Notes: generated by a model from the letters alone, not told the origin. A DNA stretch of 64,000 nt from Dokdonella sp. (GCA_024707225.1 JANQAE010000003.1:372001-436000); one strand, 5' to 3'. Positions 19,811 through 28,624 are shown, counted from the stretch's first letter. Numbers and translations: made by a program.

Positions 19811-20167
19811 TCAGGCCCGCGGTCCGGGCATCGCCCACAACGCCGCATCCAGATCGCCGCCGCCCCAGCCGAACCGGCGCAGGTCGACCCGGCCGGCGGT
19901 CACCGTGACGCCCTCGGCGCGCAGGCGCCGGACCTGTTCGCGGAACGCCGCGCTGCGCGGCGGCAGCGCGATGCGGCCGTCCGAGCGCAGCACGCGCTGC
20001 CACGGCAGATCCTGCTCGGTCTCGCCGAGCACGCGGCCGACCAGGCGCGCGCGTCCCGGCAGGCCGGCGCGCGCGGCGACCGCGCCGTAGCTGGTCACGC
20101 GGCCGCGCGGGATCGCCGCGACCACGCGCACGATGGCGTCGGCGGGCGTGTCGGTCGCAGACATCAT
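19811..20167 (-). CDS. Alkyltransferase-like protein (ATL), MGMT family
   Basis: This 118-residue protein matches the DNA-binding half of O6-alkylguanine-DNA alkyltransferase: PRGRVTSYGAVAARAGLPGR (recognition helix with Arg finger) and VGRVL. The active-site Pro-Cys-His-Arg of true methyltransferases is replaced by PWQRV, with Trp instead of Cys, which defines the ATL group. Known ATLs bind alkylated bases without repairing them and flag them for nucleotide excision repair. That role is inferred here. Two adjacent ATG codons at 20167 and 20164 could start it. Confidence 0.9.
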   Translation of the reverse strand: MMSATDTPADAIVRVVAAIPRGRVTSYGAVAARAGLPGRARLVGRVLGETEQDLPWQRVLRSDGRIALPPRSAAFREQVRRLRAEGVTVTAGRVDLRRFGWGGGDLDAALWAMPGPRA

Positions 20168-20215
20168 GGCGCGGGCACGTTAGCATACGGGCCGGTCCGG
20201 ATCGGGGAGGCGCCG

Positions 20216-20623
20216 ATGCAGAGTTTCGAGCAGATTCGTTCGCACGTCGGCAGCCGCCATGCGCTGCGCACGAACGATCCCTATCTGATCAGCTTCGACT
20301 ACGACGTCGCGGCCGAGCGCCACCAGGGCATCTACCTCACCGAGGTCGAGGACGAGGACGGCGTCAAGTACCTGCGCGTGTCGACGCCGGTCGGTCCGTT
20401 CACCGGCCTCGATCCGGCGCGCTGCCTGCGCTTCAACTGGGAGCAGCGCACCGGCTTCCTCGCGCTCAGCAATCTCGACGGCTCGCCGTATCTGCATCTG
20501 TGCGAGAACCGCCCGTACGCGATCCTCGACGGCGCCGAGCTCGATCGCGTCGTCGCCGAGATCGCCGCGCTCGGCGACCGCCTCGAGCAGGCGATCTACA
20601 CCGAAGGCGAAGACATCCTCTGA
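20216..20623 (+). CDS. Conserved hypothetical protein
   Basis: The 135-residue, acidic, soluble protein starts MQSFEQIRSHVGSRHALRTN and has no signal peptide or membrane segment. The middle contains PVGPFTGLDPARCLRFNWEQ and a Leu/Glu-rich C-terminal helix. The overall pattern of alternating strands followed by a helix could suit a small chaperone-like (YbjN-type) fold, but I cannot assign a family with confidence. It is divergent from the ATL gene (48 bp) and convergent with the phosphate transporter gene. Codon use matches the neighbours, so I take it as real. Confidence 0.8.
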   Translation: MQSFEQIRSHVGSRHALRTNDPYLISFDYDVAAERHQGIYLTEVEDEDGVKYLRVSTPVGPFTGLDPARCLRFNWEQRTGFLALSNLDGSPYLHLCENRPYAILDGAELDRVVAEIAALGDRLEQAIYTEGEDIL

Positions 20624-20663
20624 CCGGTGCCGCGGCGGACGCCGCATCCGGCGCCCGCTTCGC

Positions 20664-21791
20664 TCAGCGCAGCCAGGTGTCGACGAAGCGCACCAGCAGC
20701 CAGGCCAGCGTGGCGGTGACCGGAATCGTCAGGATCCAGGCCCAGACCATGCGCTCGACGACGGTCCAGCGGATCGCATTGGGCCGCTTGGCGGCGCCCA
20801 CGCCCATGATCGCCGAGGAGATGTTGTGCGTCGTGGAGACCGGGATGCCGAAGTGCGAGGCGGTGATGATCACGCTCGCCGAGGCGGTCTCGGCCGCGAA
20901 GCCGTTGATCGGGTGCAGCTTGACGAGCTTGTGACCGAGCGTCTTGATGATGCGCCAGCCGCCGGCCGCGGTGCCGGCTGCCATGACCAGCGCGCAGACG
21001 ATCTTGATCCAGGCCGCCACCTCGAAGCCGCCGGCCGGATCATGCTCGATGCGCAGGAACGTCAGCCAGGCCGGCAGATCCTGCAGGGTGCCGGCGGTCG
21101 TCGCGCCGGCCAGCGCCAGCGCGATGATGCCCATCGTCTTCTGTGCGTCGTTCATGCCGTGCGAGAAGCCCATCGCCGCGGCCGAGAAGATCTGCGCCTT
21201 GCCGAAGAACGCGTTGACGATGCGCGGACGCGCGAGCCGCTTGACCGGCCCCTGTCGCGAGGCGATGAAGTCGATCAGCGTGAACAGCAGGCCCATCACC
21301 AGCAGGCCGAGCACGAAGCCGGCCAGCGGCGAGGTCAGCATCGGCACGACGACCTTCGGCAGCAGGCCCTTTTCGCCCCACCAGTGCGTGCCGCCCTGGG
21401 CCCAGATGATCGCCGACCAGTCGTTGCTCGCGGCCGCCAGTGCGGCGCCGACCAGGCCGCCGACCAGGGCGTGCGAGGAACTCGACGGCAGGCCCCACCA
21501 CCAGGTGATGAGGTTCCAGATGATCGCGCCGAGCAGCGCGCAGATCAGGATCTCGGGCGTGACGGCGACCACGCTGGTGTCGATCAGTCCCGACGCGATC
21601 GTCTTGGCGACCGCGGTGCCCATCAGCGCGCCGATCAGATTGGTGCCGGCGGCCAGCAGCACGGCCTGGCCGGGACTGAGCACCTTGGTGGCGACGACCG
21701 TGGCGATCGAGTTGGCGGTGTCGTGGAAGCCGTTGATGTACTCGAAGGCCAGCGCGACCAGCACGACGACCAGGACCAGCGTCAGATCCAT
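20664..21791 (-). CDS. pit: PiT-family inorganic phosphate transporter
   Basis: A 375-residue inner-membrane protein of the PiT family, which imports metal-phosphate using proton or sodium gradients. The duplicated family signatures are visible: FEYINGFHDTANSIATVVAT near the N-terminus and GFSHGMNDAQKTMGIIALAL in the middle, plus GLPSSSSHALVGGLVGAALA and PVSTTHNISSAIMGVGAAKR. About ten hydrophobic helices are apparent. The upstream gene is a DUF47 partner only 5 bp away; this pairing is standard for PiT transporters. Confidence 0.95.
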   Translation of the reverse strand: MDLTLVLVVVLVALAFEYINGFHDTANSIATVVATKVLSPGQAVLLAAGTNLIGALMGTAVAKTIASGLIDTSVVAVTPEILICALLGAIIWNLITWWWGLPSSSSHALVGGLVGAALAAASNDWSAIIWAQGGTHWWGEKGLLPKVVVPMLTSPLAGFVLGLLVMGLLFTLIDFIASRQGPVKRLARPRIVNAFFGKAQIFSAAAMGFSHGMNDAQKTMGIIALALAGATTAGTLQDLPAWLTFLRIEHDPAGGFEVAAWIKIVCALVMAAGTAAGGWRIIKTLGHKLVKLHPINGFAAETASASVIITASHFGIPVSTTHNISSAIMGVGAAKRPNAIRWTVVERMVWAWILTIPVTATLAWLLVRFVDTWLR

Positions 21792-21796
21792 GGCGG

Positions 21797-22426
21797 TCAG
21801 GAGTTCTTGAGCACGATCTGGTAGGCGACGTTGCCGGCGTCGCGGCAGCGGTCGATGGCCTTCTCGAGCAGCTCGAACAGATCCTTGAGCAGCAGGACCA
21901 TGAGCGGCTCGTAACGGCCGTCGTAGAGCTCGCTGTAGAGCTGGAGCATCATCCGGTCGGCTTCGCCCTCGATCGCCTGCAGGCGGTCGTTGAGCGACTT
22001 CATGACCTCCAGGTTCATGCCCTTGCGCAGCTGGCGCACCATCTGCGTGATGACCTCGCCGGCCTTCTCGAGCAGCACCGCGCGCGAGGCGAAGTCGACG
22101 TCGCCGAGCCGGTCGGACGCCAGCGAATAGCGCTCGGCGAACTTCGAGATCGCCTTGGTCGTCTTGTACAGCACCGCCGACAGCGCCTCGATGTCCTCGC
22201 GCTCGAGCGCGGTCACGAAGGTGTTGACCAGTTCCTGGCTGATCTGCTCGGACAAGGCCTTCTCGCGGCGCCGCGCCAGCGAGAACTCGTCCAGGCTCGG
22301 CGACGCGTTGCGGTTCTGCAGCAGATGGACCAGCGCGGTCGCGGCGTCGCGCGCGGCATCCGCGCTCGCCTCGAGCAGGCCGAAGAACTTGTCGCCTTTG
22401 CCGAAAATCGTTTGCAGAGAAAACAT
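21797..22426 (-). CDS. DUF47/PhoU-like accessory protein
   Basis: A 209-residue helical protein of the DUF47 (TIGR00153, PhoU-related) family, starting MFSLQTIFGKGDKFFGLLEA. It is rich in long amphipathic helices and lacks membrane segments. Members are encoded next to PiT transporters and are thought to regulate phosphate uptake. The start at 22426 is chosen because the longer open frame upstream runs antisense to other coding sequence. It is the first gene of a two-gene operon with pit. Confidence 0.9.
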   Translation of the reverse strand: MFSLQTIFGKGDKFFGLLEASADAARDAATALVHLLQNRNASPSLDEFSLARRREKALSEQISQELVNTFVTALEREDIEALSAVLYKTTKAISKFAERYSLASDRLGDVDFASRAVLLEKAGEVITQMVRQLRKGMNLEVMKSLNDRLQAIEGEADRMMLQLYSELYDGRYEPLMVLLLKDLFELLEKAIDRCRDAGNVAYQIVLKNS

Positions 22427-22581
22427 GCGGGCTCTTCCGGTCGCCGAGCGACCGCTCGACGGGGTCGGAACGATGACCGATATGTTACAGCATCGGCCGT
22501 CGCACCCACCCGGGCGGGCGGCACCTCGCCGGCGGCCCCGCCGCGGCGCACGGTCGCACCGGCACCGCCGTGACGTTGCCG

Positions 22582-23349
22582 TTACGGAGTGCGTCCCTCG
22601 CGTGCGATGCGCGCCATGCGCTGGGCCTCGCCGAGGATTCCGCGCAGGATCCGCAGTTCGCGCTGGTCGGGCTCGGCACGCTGAAACAGGCGGCGCAGAC
22701 GCTGCATGATCGTGCGGTCGGAACGGCCCTTGTGGAAGTCGATGTCGACCAGCGCCTGGGCGAGGTGCTCGTAGAACTGCTCGAGCTGCTCGCTGCTGGC
22801 CGGCGGATCGGTCTTGACGGCCGGCGCCAGCGGCTCGCGGTCTGGCAGCGTCATGCGCAGCTCGTAAGCCAGCACCTGGACGGCCTGTGCCAGATTGAGC
22901 GACGAGAACGCCGGATCGGACGGGATCGTCACCGCGTAGTGGCAGCGCTTGAGCTCGTCGTTCTCCAGACCGGTGCGCTCGTTGCCGAACACCAGCGCGA
23001 CCTCGCCGCCGGCCGCAGCGGTCTCCCAGGCCAGGCGCGCGGCCTCGCGCGGATCGAGTTCGGGCAGCGGGACGCCGCGGCGGCGCGCGGTCGCGCCGAG
23101 CACGAGATGGCAGTCGGCGATCGCGGCCGGCAGCTCGTCGACGACCACGGCCGCATTGAGCACGTCGTCGGCGCCGGCGGCCAGTGCGACCGCCTCGCGA
23201 TGCGGAAACGCGTGCGGCGCGACCAGGCCGAGGCGGTGCAGCCCCATCGTGCGCATCGCACGCGCGGCCGCACCGATGTTGCCGGGATGGGAAGGACGCA
23301 CCAGGACGATGCGCAGATGCGTGGCGAGCGTCGAAGCGGGTGAGGACAT
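22582..23349 (-). CDS. trmJ: tRNA (cytidine/uridine-2'-O-)-methyltransferase TrmJ
   Basis: TrmJ is a SPOUT-class methyltransferase that 2'-O-methylates position 32 of several tRNAs. The 255-residue product shows the trefoil-knot motifs VRPSHPGNIGAAARAMRTMG, VALVFGNERTGLENDEL and IPSDPAFSSLNLAQAVQVLA, plus a short C-terminal extension typical of TrmJ. It is divergent from suhB, an arrangement also seen in E. coli. The start ATG at 23349 fits the family N-terminus. Confidence 0.92.
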   Translation of the reverse strand: MSSPASTLATHLRIVLVRPSHPGNIGAAARAMRTMGLHRLGLVAPHAFPHREAVALAAGADDVLNAAVVVDELPAAIADCHLVLGATARRRGVPLPELDPREAARLAWETAAAGGEVALVFGNERTGLENDELKRCHYAVTIPSDPAFSSLNLAQAVQVLAYELRMTLPDREPLAPAVKTDPPASSEQLEQFYEHLAQALVDIDFHKGRSDRTIMQRLRRLFQRAEPDQRELRILRGILGEAQRMARIAREGRTP

Positions 23350-23412
23350 GGGATCCTGTCAGCGGCGGAGGGCACCAGCGGGGCCGGCCCGGTGGGAGGC
23401 GACCGGCGCATC

Positions 23413-23421
23413 TGCTACCCT
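23413..23421 (+). promoter_or_regulatory. Possible extended -10 promoter of suhB
   Basis: TGC followed by TACCCT (23416-23421) resembles an extended -10 element. A start near 23428 would leave a 34-base leader before the suhB ATG. No convincing -35 is seen. Confidence 0.3.
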
Positions 23422-23461
23422 TGCGCACCGCCGCCTCCGGCGTTCTTTCTCAGCCCGAGCC

Positions 23462-24262
23462 ATGCCAAGACCCGCCGTGAACGTGGCGGTGCGCGCCGCG
23501 CGCGCCGCCGGCCAGGTGATCCTGCGCCACATCAACCGCATCGAGAATCTCGACGTCGTCGAAAAGCAGCGCAACGACTTCGTCTCGGAGGTCGACCGCC
23601 AGGCCGAAGCCGAGATCATACGCGAACTGCGCCGCGCCTATCCCGACCACGCGATCCTCGCCGAGGAAAGCGGCGCCATCGGCAAGTCGCGCTACACCTG
23701 GGTCGTCGATCCGCTCGACGGCACCCACAACTACCTGCGCGGCTTCCCGCATTTCTGCGTGTCGATCGCGATGCTGGAAGGCAAGGAGCCGGTGCACGGC
23801 GTGATCTACGATCCGCTGCGCGGCGAGCTGTACACGTCCAGCAAGGGCGACGGCGCGTTCCTGAACGACCGGCGCCTGCGCGTCAGCAAGCGCGAAGGTC
23901 TGGCCGGTGCGCTGCTGGCGACCGGATTTCCGTACCGTCAGCGCAAGCACCTGCGCACGCAGCTGGCGATGACCGAAGCGTTGCTCGGCGAGGCCGAGGA
24001 CGTGCGCCGCACCGGGTCGGCCGCGCTGGATCTGGCCTATGTCGCCGCGGGCCGCCTCGACGGCTATTTCGAGATCGGCCTCAAGCCCTGGGACATGGCG
24101 GCCGGCTGCCTGCTGGTCCGCGAATCGGGCGGCCGCTATTGCGACTTCACCGGTCGCGACGGCCTGCCCGACAGCGGCCATCTGATCGCCGGCAATCTCA
24201 AGGTCGTCGACGGCATCATCAAGACGATCGGCAAGGATCTGACGCCCGAACTGGCGCGCTGA
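23462..24262 (+). CDS. suhB: Inositol-1-monophosphatase SuhB
   Basis: SuhB (266 residues) is a magnesium-dependent inositol monophosphatase that in E. coli also joins the NusA rRNA antitermination complex. Motifs seen are AEESGAIG, WVVDPLDGTHNYLRGFPHFC (metal-binding DPLDGT) and the C-terminal GRLDGYFEIGLKPWDMAAG. The start at 23462 is chosen because it begins the family N-terminus MPRPAVNVAVRAARAAGQVI. Its last five codons and stop are duplicated immediately downstream, which does not affect the protein. Confidence 0.95.
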   Translation: MPRPAVNVAVRAARAAGQVILRHINRIENLDVVEKQRNDFVSEVDRQAEAEIIRELRRAYPDHAILAEESGAIGKSRYTWVVDPLDGTHNYLRGFPHFCVSIAMLEGKEPVHGVIYDPLRGELYTSSKGDGAFLNDRRLRVSKREGLAGALLATGFPYRQRKHLRTQLAMTEALLGEAEDVRRTGSAALDLAYVAAGRLDGYFEIGLKPWDMAAGCLLVRESGGRYCDFTGRDGLPDSGHLIAGNLKVVDGIIKTIGKDLTPELAR

Positions 24263-24278
24263 CGAACTGGCGCGCTGA
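24247..24278 (+). repeat. 16-bp perfect tandem duplication at suhB stop
   Basis: CGAACTGGCGCGCTGA occurs twice head to tail at 24247-24262 and 24263-24278. The first copy contains the stop codon of suhB. The second copy is therefore outside the reading frame, a recent-looking local duplication. Confidence 0.95.
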
Positions 24279-24570
24279 ACCCGGCGGCGACGGCGTCCGC
24301 CCGGGCGCCGCGCGACGTCCCCCTCGCGTGCGCGCAGCGGCCGCGCCCGAGACGCATCGATCAGCGAATCGTGGTGCCGCGATCGAACCTCGCGGCCGAT
24401 CGCGCCGGCGTGAGCGCGACCTTGGCCGCGCGATCCGCAATCGATCCGCCAGAGCCCCGGCACTCGCCCTTTTCCCTGATTCCGTCGCAGCGACGGCCGC
24501 TGCCGTGGCTGTCGATGAAGCGCAGCGGCTGCATGCTGACGGACGTCGTTCGACACGAACCGCCCAAAGA
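24279..24570. other. Gene-free gap between suhB and the ompA terminator
   Basis: About 290 bases without a supported gene on either strand. Short open frames exist but have Arg/Ala/Pro-rich shadow-type composition. I see no promoter, repeat or RNA gene that I would defend. Confidence 0.5.
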
Positions 24571-24597
24571 AAAAGGCCCGGCATGGCCGGGCCTTTT
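24571..24597 (-). terminator. Bidirectional rho-independent terminator
   Basis: A perfect 12-bp stem AAAAGGCCCGGC with a 3-base loop (ATG) and complementary arm ending CCTTTT. On the minus strand it follows the ompA stop by 24 bp and continues TTTTTC. On the plus strand it would also end transcripts reading from suhB. Confidence 0.9.
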
Positions 24598-24621
24598 CCG
24601 AACACGTGACGACGGGTCTTG

Positions 24622-25677
24622 TTACTGACCCTGGACCTGCAGCTCCACGCGACGGTTGCGGGCGCGGCCTTCCTTGGTGTCGTTGGTGTCGATCGGGTTC
24701 GACTCGCCGAAGCCCTTGACGCCGCTGATCTGGCTCGAGCTGACGCCGTTCGCGGTCAGGTAGTCGTAGACGGCCTGGGCGCGACGCTCGGACAGACCCT
24801 GGTTGTAGGTGTCCGAACCGATCGAGTCGGTGTGGCCGTCGAGCTCGACGACGGTCTCCGGGTAGCGCTTGAGCACGTCGACGGCCTGGTCGAGGATCGC
24901 GACGGAATCGGCGGTCGGCTCGCGCAGCGTCGGGACGATGTTCTTCTCGCCGACCTTCGGACGGTCGAACTTGAAGTTCACGCCACGCAGGTCGATCACG
25001 ACCTTGGCCGGTGCGGGCTCTTCAGCCGGCGGCGGCGGCGGCGGCGGCGGCGGCTCGACAGCGGCCGGAGCCGGCTCCGGAGCAGCCTGGGTGCCGAAGT
25101 TGTAGACCAGGCCGACGGTCGCCAGACCATCGGTGAAGCCGGTCTTCTTCTTCACGCCCGGGAACTGGCCCTGCAGCGAGTTGTTGTCGCCGTCGTAACG
25201 GGCAGCCAGTTCGCCGCGCAGCGCGACGCGCTCGGAGATGTTGTACTGCACGCCGCCACCGAGGGTCGCGAACGGATCCCAGCCGCTCTTCTGCACGCTG
25301 TCGGCGTAGGCCGCGTGACGCAGGAAGCCGACGCCACCGAGCACGTACGGGCGCCAGGTCGAACCCTGCTCACCGAAGAACCAGCGGGCGGTCGCACCGA
25401 GGCTGACCGACTCCCATTCCTTGCCCGGACGGGCCGAGTCGTTCTCGTAGTCGGCGTTGTTGATGCCGTACTCGAAATCGACCGCGAGGTTCGGGGTCGC
25501 CCAGACGCCGACGCCGAGGCCGGCGTACAGCGACTCCTTGGTGTCGCGGTCGCTATCGGGGATCACGGCGCCGATGCGCGGCGTGATGTACCAGTTGCCG
25601 TAGTCCTGGGCCTGAGCGACGGTGGCTACGCCGCCGAGCGACAGTGCAATAAGCGCATACAAGGCTTTCTGCTTCAT
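24622..25677 (-). CDS. OmpA-family outer membrane porin
   Basis: The 351-residue product has a signal peptide (MKQKALYALIALSLGGVATV, cleavage after AQA), an N-terminal eight-strand-type beta-barrel (about 24-190), and a low-complexity linker with nine consecutive prolines (about 205-220). A C-terminal OmpA-like peptidoglycan-binding domain follows, with VELDGHTDSIGSDTYNQGLS and ERRAQAVYDYL. It anchors the outer membrane to the cell wall and may form a pore. It is monocistronic, with AGGAG upstream of the ATG, an AT-rich promoter region behind it and a strong terminator after it, as expected for an abundant protein. Confidence 0.93.
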   Translation of the reverse strand: MKQKALYALIALSLGGVATVAQAQDYGNWYITPRIGAVIPDSDRDTKESLYAGLGVGVWATPNLAVDFEYGINNADYENDSARPGKEWESVSLGATARWFFGEQGSTWRPYVLGGVGFLRHAAYADSVQKSGWDPFATLGGGVQYNISERVALRGELAARYDGDNNSLQGQFPGVKKKTGFTDGLATVGLVYNFGTQAAPEPAPAAVEPPPPPPPPPAEEPAPAKVVIDLRGVNFKFDRPKVGEKNIVPTLREPTADSVAILDQAVDVLKRYPETVVELDGHTDSIGSDTYNQGLSERRAQAVYDYLTANGVSSSQISGVKGFGESNPIDTNDTKEGRARNRRVELQVQGQ

Positions 25678-25740
25678 TATTTGGAGTCTCCTGATCGATG
25701 GTACTTGCTTGCGTCCGGAAGAGGCGCTCCGATTGGACGC

Positions 25741-25833
25741 GAATCGCAGTGCGCACTCTACAACAAAAATCTAAGGAACAGAACGTGTTTTTAACGATTT
25801 ATTACGGCCCGCCCGTCTGAACAGTCTAGACGG
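25741..25833 (-). promoter_or_regulatory. AT-rich ompA upstream region with hairpin
   Basis: The 226-bp gap between ompA and prpD has an unusually AT-rich core (about 25760-25805), the likely site of the ompA promoter. On the minus strand TTAAAA and TAGATT are possible -35 and -10 boxes. Next to it, CCGTCT at 25813-25818 and AGACGG at 25828-25833 form a 6-bp hairpin that could end the prpD transcript. Both assignments are tentative. Confidence 0.3.
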
Positions 25834-25903
25834 ACCGCCCGGGGCCAGCCAGCACATGTAAAAACGGTATTAAGCCCGCAGTCATCCGTTCAGCCAGCGC
25901 TGC

Positions 25904-27355
25904 TCAAAGTGCGAACAGGTCCATGAAACGGTGCAGCGGCATGCGGTCCAGCGCGGCCGGATCGGCGGTGGCGGCCAGGATCCGCTCGGTCCGCGCCGCC
26001 GGCAGGTGGCCGGCCAGCGCGTCACGGAACTTGTTCAGCAGCACCGGGATGCCCTCGTGGCGGCGCTTGCGGTGGCCGATCGGATAATCGATCGAGACCT
26101 TCTGCGTGCTCGAGCCGTCCTTGAAGAAGACCTGCAGCGAGTTGCCGATGTAGCGCTTGTCGGGGTCGAAGTAGTCCTTCGTGAACTGCGGATTCTCCTT
26201 GACCGTCATCTTGTCGCGCAGCGCGTCGATGCGCGGATCGGCGGCCACGGCGTCGTTGTAGTCGTCGGCGGTCAGGCGGCCGAAGATCAGCGGCACGGCG
26301 ACCATGTACTGGATGCAGTGGTCGCGGTCGGCGTAGTTGGCGAGCGGTCCGGTCTTGTCGATGATGCGCACGCCGGCCTCCTGCGTCTCGATCTCGATAC
26401 GCTCGATCTCGTCGAGCCGGCCGGCGACCTCGGCGTGCAGCTGCATCGCGCACTCCACCGCAGTCTGCGCGTGGAACTCGGCCGGGAAGCTGATCTTGAA
26501 CAGCACGTTCTCCATGACGTAGCTGCCGAACGGCCGCTCGAACTCGAAGGTCTTGCCCTTGAACGCGACGTCGTAGAAGCCCCAGGTCTTGGCGCTCAGT
26601 GCCGACGGATAGCCGACCACGCGCTTGTCGACCGCGTTGAGCGCGTGGATCACCGCGCGACGGCAGGCGTCGCCGGCGGCCCAGCTCTTGCGCGGCCCGG
26701 TGTTCGGCGCGTGGCGGTAGGTGCGCAGCACGCCGTTGTCGATCCACGAATGCGAGACCGCCGTGACGATCTCGTCCTTGCCGCCGCCGAACATCGCCGT
26801 GGCGACCGCGGTCGAGGCGAGCCGGACCAGGATCACGTGATCGAGCCCGACCCGGTTGAAGCTGTTCTTGAGCGCGTAGCAGCCCTGGATCTCGTGCGCC
26901 TTGATCGCATAGGTCAGCGCGTCGCGGACCGTCAGCGGCGTGCCGCCCTCGCGCTCGGCCTTGCGCGACAGGTAGTCGCCGACCGCGAGGATCGTGCCGA
27001 GGTTGTCGGAGGGGTGGCCCCATTCGGCGGCGAGCCAGGTGTCGTTGAAGTCGAGCCAGCGGATCTGCGTGCCGATCGCGAAGGCCGCCTGCACCGGATC
27101 GAGCTCGTGGCTGGTGCCCGGCACGCGTGCGCCGCCCGGCAGCGTCGCACCTGGGACGACCGGACCGAGGTGCTTGACGCACTCGGGAAACTTCATCGCC
27201 AGCATCGAGGTGGCCATCGAATCGAGCAGCATGTAGCGCGCGGTGTCGTAGGCTTCCTGCGAGCCGATCGCGGTGTCGACCACGTAGTCGGCGATGTCGA
27301 CCATCGGCTGGTCGGGATCGGGCCGTGCGGCCGAGCGGATGTCGTGTCCGGACAT
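25904..27355 (-). CDS. prpD: MmgE/PrpD family protein, probable 2-methylcitrate dehydratase
   Basis: PrpD dehydrates 2-methylcitrate in propionate catabolism. From the ATG at 27355 the product is 483 residues, the same as E. coli PrpD. It is rich in family-type segments such as RWLDFNDTWLAAEWGHPSDN near the N-terminal third and WAAGDACRRAVIHALNA. No prpB, prpC or AcnD-type gene is visible nearby, so the gene is isolated from its pathway in this window. A broader MmgE/PrpD-family hydratase is the alternative. The start has no clear ribosome binding site; a longer reading to 27421 adds an unlikely Arg-rich stretch. Confidence 0.88.
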   Translation of the reverse strand: MSGHDIRSAARPDPDQPMVDIADYVVDTAIGSQEAYDTARYMLLDSMATSMLAMKFPECVKHLGPVVPGATLPGGARVPGTSHELDPVQAAFAIGTQIRWLDFNDTWLAAEWGHPSDNLGTILAVGDYLSRKAEREGGTPLTVRDALTYAIKAHEIQGCYALKNSFNRVGLDHVILVRLASTAVATAMFGGGKDEIVTAVSHSWIDNGVLRTYRHAPNTGPRKSWAAGDACRRAVIHALNAVDKRVVGYPSALSAKTWGFYDVAFKGKTFEFERPFGSYVMENVLFKISFPAEFHAQTAVECAMQLHAEVAGRLDEIERIEIETQEAGVRIIDKTGPLANYADRDHCIQYMVAVPLIFGRLTADDYNDAVAADPRIDALRDKMTVKENPQFTKDYFDPDKRYIGNSLQVFFKDGSSTQKVSIDYPIGHRKRRHEGIPVLLNKFRDALAGHLPAARTERILAATADPAALDRMPLHRFMDLFAL

Positions 27356-27568
27356 GGAGGGGTTCCGTAGCGGGTGGAGGAAGACCGGCCGCCACGCGGA
27401 GCGCGGCGCGAAGCCGCGCATTGTGCCAGATGCGCCCGGTCCGGACAGCGCCGCCGCGCGATTGGGGCCGGCGTCCGCAACAGTCTTTCACACGGCGCCG
27501 CATCGATCAGGCGCCGGGGCGACCGCATCTTGAGGACCATCGCCGCTGCCGCGCCACCGAGACCGCCG

Positions 27569-28366
27569 ATGACCACCGCCCCTGTCCTGCCGAGCCTGTT
27601 CGTCTCCCACGGATCACCGATGCTGGCGCTCGAGGACTCTGCGGCCGGCCGTTTCCTCGACGGCCTCGGCACGACGATCGGCCGGCCGCGCGCGATCCTG
27701 GTCGCCTCGGCCCATTTCGAGCATCCCGGGCCGGCGCTGACCGCGGCCGCCCGGCCGCCGACGATCCACGACTTTCGCGGGTTTCCGCCGGCGCTGTATG
27801 CATTGCGCTATCCCGCGAGCGGCTCGGCGGCACTGTCCGCGCGCGCAGCCGATCTGCTCGCCGGGGCCGGTTTCGCGCCGGTGCGCGACGAGACGCGCGG
27901 CCTCGATCACGGCGCCTGGGTGCCGCTGCTGCGCATGTACCGCGACGCCGACGTGCCGGTGGTCTCGCTGTCGGTGGACCCGATGCGCGACGCCGCCTGG
28001 CATTACCGGGTCGGCCGCGCGCTCGCGCCGCTGCGCGAGGACGGCGTGCTGGTGATCGGCTCGGGCGGGTTCTCGCACAACCTGCGCGAACTGGACTGGC
28101 ACGGCGGCGGCGCGCCGGCCGACTGGATGACCGGCTTCACCGACCCGCTGCGCGAGCGCCTGCTCGCCGGCGACGTGGAAGGCGTGCTCGACTGGCGGCA
28201 GCTGCCGCAGGCGCTGCGCAACCATCCGAGCCCGGAGCATCTGCTGCCGCTGTTCGTCGCGCTCGGTGCAGCCGGCGAGGCGCCGGCCGCGCGCCTGCTG
28301 CACGCCTCGGTCGAGCTCGGCTCGCTGGCGCTCGATGCGTTCGCGTTCGAGGGCCGGGCTTCCTAG
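27569..28366 (+). CDS. DODA-type extradiol aromatic ring-opening dioxygenase
   Basis: A 265-residue LigB-superfamily protein of the YgiD/DODA class, non-heme iron enzymes that open catechol-like rings extradiol. It begins MTTAPVLPSLFVSHGSPMLA, where the His of SHGSP is a metal ligand, followed by ILVASAHFEHPGP, GLDHGAWVPLLRMY and VIGSGGFSHNLREL, all typical. Physiological substrates of bacterial members are mostly unknown. It stands alone, divergent from prpD, 213 bp apart. Confidence 0.9.
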   Translation: MTTAPVLPSLFVSHGSPMLALEDSAAGRFLDGLGTTIGRPRAILVASAHFEHPGPALTAAARPPTIHDFRGFPPALYALRYPASGSAALSARAADLLAGAGFAPVRDETRGLDHGAWVPLLRMYRDADVPVVSLSVDPMRDAAWHYRVGRALAPLREDGVLVIGSGGFSHNLRELDWHGGGAPADWMTGFTDPLRERLLAGDVEGVLDWRQLPQALRNHPSPEHLLPLFVALGAAGEAPAARLLHASVELGSLALDAFAFEGRAS

Positions 28367-28393
28367 CCGGAGGCGCCGGCCGGCTCGCGCCTG

Positions 28394-28525
28394 CCCGGTC
28401 GCACGCTCATCGATCGAGCGGCCCCGCTCGAGCCGCTCTCGATTCAAAGCCCCCGATCCGGCACCTCCAACCGGGCGCCACGATCCGACACTCCCGGTCG
28501 AACGCTCCGATCGAGCGGCCCGGGT
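28394..28525. repeat. Degenerate repeat tract
   Basis: Two imperfect copies of a unit reading roughly CCCGGTCG[C/A]ACGCTC then GATCGAGCGGCCC start at 28394 and 28493, about 99 bp apart. Between them are related shorter fragments (GATCCGGCACCTCC and GATCCGACACTCCC). The tract fills the intergenic space between the dioxygenase and LysR genes. Confidence 0.5.
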
Positions 28526-28624
28526 CCCGAACCCGCACGACCGGTGCGCCGGTGGTCCGATGCGCGAGCGCGCGCGGCACGATCCGTTCCGCAGGACCGC
28601 GTACAGCGCCGGCGCGGCGGCACG

